Shown in pieces: positions 60,854 to 64,000 of a stretch of DNA of 64,000 nt. Made by a program: the position numbers and the translations under genes. Position 1 is the first letter of the stretch. Every line of letters starts with the position of its first letter. The notes under the pieces were generated by a model. That model worked only from the letters and a program-made list of their open reading frames with translations, did not search any database and was not told where the DNA came from. Origin of the DNA: JACKBK01 sp963707275. GTDB lineage: Bacteria; Chloroflexota; Anaerolineae; JAAEKA01. The stretch covers positions 62,001 to 126,000 of the forward strand of contig CAVPPH010000009.1 of the NCBI GenBank assembly GCA_963707275.1. The letters are read 5' to 3'.

Positions 60854-62777
60854 TCATTGCGGGTTCACGAGCACCCAGATCAGTCCCTCTTTGCTGGCGC
60901 CCAGGCCCTCCAGAGCGATGCCGACCGTGGGGGCGTTCTCTGCCAGTTGTACACCGCCGACTTCGACGGTTTGCAGCGAGCGGGCCGCGCCGCCGTCGTT
61001 GACGGCCAGCTTGTCACCCATCGCGATGGCCTGGCCCAGCGCGCTGGCCTTGACCTGCAGCGGACCGTAGATCACGATCTGCACGTAGTCGCCAGGCTGG
61101 GCAGCGCCTTCACGCGGGACAAGCTGCGTGATCCCCTGGCCGTCAACTCCACCGACTTCAGCCAGCTCGCCGCGGCCGTAGACCACACCCACCAGAGGCG
61201 CGCCTGCCTCGGCCGGACCCACTTCCATCAGCATCGGCTGCCCGACGTTGTCGCCGGAGCGGGTGCCTTGCAGGGCTACGACGTCGCCGGGCGCCAATGC
61301 TGAGGCGCCGGTATTGATGCCAAACGCGGTGACGGCACCGTTATAGGAGGTGGCGAAGATAGGGCCCTGGAAAAAGCCAGCCCAGTTGGAAGCCGGCCCT
61401 GCGACGTACACGCCGGTGTCACTCACTGTGCCTACTCGCACGCCGAGGCGCGCCGAGTTTACTTGCAAGCCTAAGTCTGCCTGGTCCACCAATATGCCGG
61501 CCCCGTTTGGCGCCGATTGTACTCGTACGCCGTTCGCTCCTGTCGAAACGACATGGACACCGTTGGAGGTTGACGAAACCACTGCCACGCCAACAACCGC
61601 CGAAGCCACCTCCAGGCCGACCGCGCCTGCCGAGTCCACTCTCACACCGTCCACGCTGGCGCTCAGGACGCGCAAGCCATTGACTGCCTGTCGTACCTGT
61701 ACACCGTCGTCGCCGGCTTCCAGGATATCGATGCCGTCATTGCCGGCGTTGACTATCTGCATACCGTCGTCGCCTGCTTCGATGATCATGACACCGTCGC
61801 CGCCTGCCTTGTTTACCCACAGACCGTAATGCTCGGCATTGCCGACCTCGAAGCCGTTGTGGAGGGAGTCGTTGGGTGAACAGTTTGTCTGTGATCCGGT
61901 GGCGCAAACGAACACGCCGTCGTTGCCCGCATGTTGCACATCGACGCCGTGGCGGCCGGCCTGCTGGACAAACATGCCGTCATTGGTCGCCGAGCCTACC
62001 TGCACGCCGAGGTTAGCCTGGTCTATTTGCACGCCGTTGTTGCTGGCTGAGACTACTCGCATACCGTTGACTGCCGAGTTGACAGTCACGCCGACGGTCG
62101 CCGACTGTACTCTCATCCCCTCGGCCGCCTGGTCGACAAGCACGCCCTGGTTGCCGGCTGACAGCACCCTGACGCCAGTGGTTGCCGAGTTCGACGAGTA
62201 CGCCATGGTCGGCCGCCGACAGCACTCGCACACCGGTGGTTGCCGAGTTGACGCTGAGGCCAGCGCCGCCGCCGTTGTTGGTCAGATTCAGAATGCCGTT
62301 GCCTGAGCTGCCGTTTACGCTCGCGCCCGGTCGCAAACTGAGGGCGTACGGCGCGGCGGTCAGTGACTGGCGCGGGTTCAGCGTGGCGTAGCTGCCGCCT
62401 CCGGCGGGACAGCGCACACGGATCTCCAGCCAGCGTCCCTGGCCGTCGAAGGCGTTGCCGCCGAAATCGAGCTCGGCCGAGAAGCGGCCTTCGCTGACGG
62501 CCAGTCCGTTGCGCGACTCAAGGCCGCCGACCTGCGAGCCGCCGCCGGACGCGTTATACAGGCGAAACTCGAAGTCACAACTGCCGTTGACGGCGCTGCT
62601 ATTCTGCTGCAGGTAACCCTGGTAGGTAAAGGACGAGGACACGTCGGCGGCCGGCGACGCCGGACCGTCGACCGGGCCTTCCTGGGCAATGACAGGGCTG
62701 CTGCCCGCCTGGGCGGCAAAGCCGGTCAGCAGCAGCGTTGCGATGAGAATCGCGGTGAATAGGTACTTTCGGTTCAT
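60854..62777 (-). CDS. Secreted beta-solenoid repeat protein (one frameshift)
   Basis: About 640 residues. The signal peptide is KYLFTAILIATLLLTGFAAQ. A conserved N-terminal domain has FTYQGYLQQNSSAVNGSCDF and later LNPRQSLTAAPYALSLRPG, known from many exported repeat and fibre-like proteins. The centre (about 175-460) is a run of some thirty units of 9-10 residues of the form G-V-x-V-x-x-A-x-x, for example GVTVNSAVNGMRVVSASNN. This predicts a narrow beta-solenoid. The C-terminal domain has LAPGDVVALQGTRSG and ends LEGLGASKEGLIWVLVNPQ. One extra base near 62198 shifts the frame within the repeats. AGGAGAA precedes the ATG. Confidence 0.75.
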
Positions 62778-62953
62778 GGGAACGTTCTCCTGGTATGGGT
62801 TGGAATGATTGATCGGGTTCGATTCCGCGTTGTGCGGGTTGGCGCCGACCATATGCTGTGGGAAAAGCGTCAGCAGTCGGGTTGAGTTGTGATCGGTTTC
62901 TCCTTTTCTGTGCAAAGCCACCGTTGACCGAGCGTTTGGCTGGCAGGACCTTC

Positions 62954-63291
62954 TTATCGCCAGCTAGACACCAATTCCGGCATTAACTTGTGGCTGGCCT
63001 CTGCCAGGTCCAGTCCTGATACGGCCAGCATTTCCTGCCGGAACCAGCGATCAAAGGGGCGCTGCGATGTGGCCAGCGCCTGCAACGTGTCGTCGGGCGA
63101 ACTGGTCTCCATGACGATGATGACCGTGGCGACCGTCACCGTCTCGTGGATCCAGATCCGCTCGTCACTGACACCCATTGCTGTCGCGAAGCGGCATACG
63201 CGTCACCCTGCCCGTCATTGAGTTCCTGGACGAACCGCCGGCAGGCTTCGGTTCGTCCCGGCAGGATCGGGCTGACGAGCATGAGTTGCAT
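62954..63291 (-). CDS. Small alpha/beta protein, possibly ABM-like (one frameshift)
   Basis: About 111 residues. It starts MQLMLVSPILPGRTEACRRF, then VQELNDGQGDAYAASRQ. After a net one-base deletion near 63180 it continues MGVSDERIWIHETVTVATVI and IVMETSSPDDTLQALATSQR, ending FDRWFRQEMLAVSGLDL. The beta-alpha-beta pattern with a phosphate-free core suggests a dimeric alpha/beta barrel, but I do not recognise the family. It is divergent from the BTAD regulator. Confidence 0.55.
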
Positions 63292-63316
63292 GGTGTGGCG
63301 CTCACTTTTGGCAAGC

Positions 63317-63390
63317 AACCGGGTTTTCTATTCCGGTGACAGCAATCATGCACCAGACATGGCTTGTGATCGCGAGTGAAAAACCCGGTT
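63317..63390. repeat. Inverted repeat of the AACCGGGTTTT type
   Basis: AACCGGGTTTTC (63317-63328) is complementary to GAAAAACCCGGTT (63378-63390) with one bulged base. It lies between the divergent genes and resembles a short palindromic element. Confidence 0.55.
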
Positions 63391-63433
63391 TCTGGATAGT
63401 AGGCTGAACAGCTACCGTTGAAGCGTGCTCCCG

Positions 63434-63491
63434 TTGGACTGTGGTGACAGGGTGAAGTATAATCAACCAGCGTAACAAAAGCGTAACAAAG
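63434..63491 (+). promoter_or_regulatory. Promoter and 11-bp direct repeat upstream of the BTAD regulator
   Basis: TTGGAC (63434-63439) and a perfect TATAAT (63458-63463) are 18 bases apart. Just after the -10, GCGTAACAAA occurs twice with an 11-base period (63470-63480 and 63481-63491), a spacing used by SARP-type regulators at their own targets. Confidence 0.55.
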
Positions 63492-63527
63492 CCACAATTC
63501 GCGGGAGTAACCGTCAACAAAAAAGTC

Positions 63528-64000
63528 ATGGAACACCTCTCAATCAGGCTTCTGGGCAGACCGGAAGTCCTGCTCGACGGCCAGCCGGTCAGGTTTCCGA
63601 CGCGCAAGGCACTGGCGTTGCTTGCCTACCTGATCGCCACGGAAGAGACTCAGTCGCGCGAGACGTTGACGGCGCTGTTGTGGCCGAACAGCGCCACTTC
63701 GCTCGCGCAGGCTTCCCTGCGCAACGCGCTGCCTCGGCTGCGAACAACCCTCGGCGATGCCGGCAGCATCGTTATCGCGACTGTGGCGACGATTGGCATC
63801 GACGCCACAGCGGACTTCGGTCTCGATCTACGGGCTGTCCGCGCGGCCGTTGCTGCCATCCGCGATACCTCGCATCCCCCACCCCCTGCCTTGCTGCAGG
63901 CTGCCGTCGACGTCTACCGAGGCGAATTTCTGTCCGCATTCATCATCCGCGGCGCGCCTGATTTCAACCACTGGGCGCTGGTTGAGCGCGAGCGCTGGCA
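63528..64000 (+). CDS. BTAD/SARP-type transcriptional regulator, N-terminal part
   Basis: The gene runs off the right edge; 157 codons are visible. It starts MEHLSIRLLGRPEVLLDGQP, followed by VRFPTRKALALLAYLIATEE and TQSRETLTALLWPNSATSLA, the OmpR-like winged-helix opening of this family. The BTAD (TPR-like) domain begins at about residue 125 with LLQAAVDVYRGEFLSAFII and DFNHWALVERERW. In this phylum such proteins are often more than 900 residues long with an ATPase and TPRs. There is no frameshift in the visible part. Confidence 0.85.
   Translation, partial: MEHLSIRLLGRPEVLLDGQPVRFPTRKALALLAYLIATEETQSRETLTALLWPNSATSLAQASLRNALPRLRTTLGDAGSIVIATVATIGIDATADFGLDLRAVRAAVAAIRDTSHPPPPALLQAAVDVYRGEFLSAFIIRGAPDFNHWALVERERW

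Overview
The window is 64 kb of high-GC DNA with no rRNA, tRNA or CRISPR that I could find. It looks like a chromosomal segment of a Chloroflexota bacterium of the Anaerolineae/Caldilineae type. This rests on habits rather than a marker gene: an ECF sigma factor followed by a DUF5667 protein with Thr/Pro-rich linkers, a split glycine decarboxylase (gcvPA/gcvPB), MalT-like and BTAD-type regulators, and secreted proteins with Thr/Pro stalks and short aromatic-LP-hydrophobic C-termini. The taxon is an inference.

Layout. 0.3-6.9 kb: a CDP-alcohol phosphatidyltransferase, an ECF sigma factor with a DUF5667/DUF5666 membrane protein, a second DUF5666-like exported protein and a translationally coupled propeller-like surface protein. 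7.1-10.6 kb: a glycogen-binding-module protein, ffh, a small unknown, an 80-bp tandem repeat and gcvT. 10.8-17.5 kb (minus): a voltage-gated K+ channel, a divergent ClC channel, two secreted proteins, a PRC-barrel protein and two membrane proteins. 17.9-28.4 kb (minus): a probable sulfur-related operon of a small unknown, a SulP anion transporter, a DUF2252 protein, a BASS-type transporter and two large sulfatases around a META-domain lipoprotein. Upstream lies a MalT-like regulator (28.7-31.5 kb), divergent from a DUF1269 protein. 32.6-40.8 kb (plus): an unknown Ala/Gly-rich protein, gcvH-gcvPA-gcvPB, CBS-domain proteins, a Yip1-like protein, a degenerate GDPD and thyX. 41.0-52.6 kb (minus): nusA-ylxR-infB-rbfA-nrnA-truB-ribF-archease, preceded by an isomerase, a binding lipoprotein and tgt. 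52.6-53.9 kb: a REP-associated tyrosine transposase between two REP arrays. 53.9-57.6 kb: a pair of ABC exporters. 57.9-64.0 kb: a small gene, YjbQ, a GreA-like domain, secreted Lcl-domain and beta-solenoid proteins, and the start of a BTAD regulator.

About twenty genes carry one or more single-base frameshifts, with reading frames that stay conserved on both sides. Most are one extra base; some are one missing base. Several hit essential genes (ffh, ribF, truB). I read these as sequence errors, so such genes are annotated as single CDSs over their full span.

Most interesting: (i) the REP/RAYT locus with array-specific REP variants and dispersed copies; (ii) the sulfatase/SulP gene set beside a MalT-like regulator, with related direct-repeat motifs upstream of the two flanking genes; (iii) several perfect hairpins and operator-like dyads, one holding a stop codon in its loop; (iv) uncharacterised or degenerate proteins, including a GDPD-fold protein without catalytic residues.
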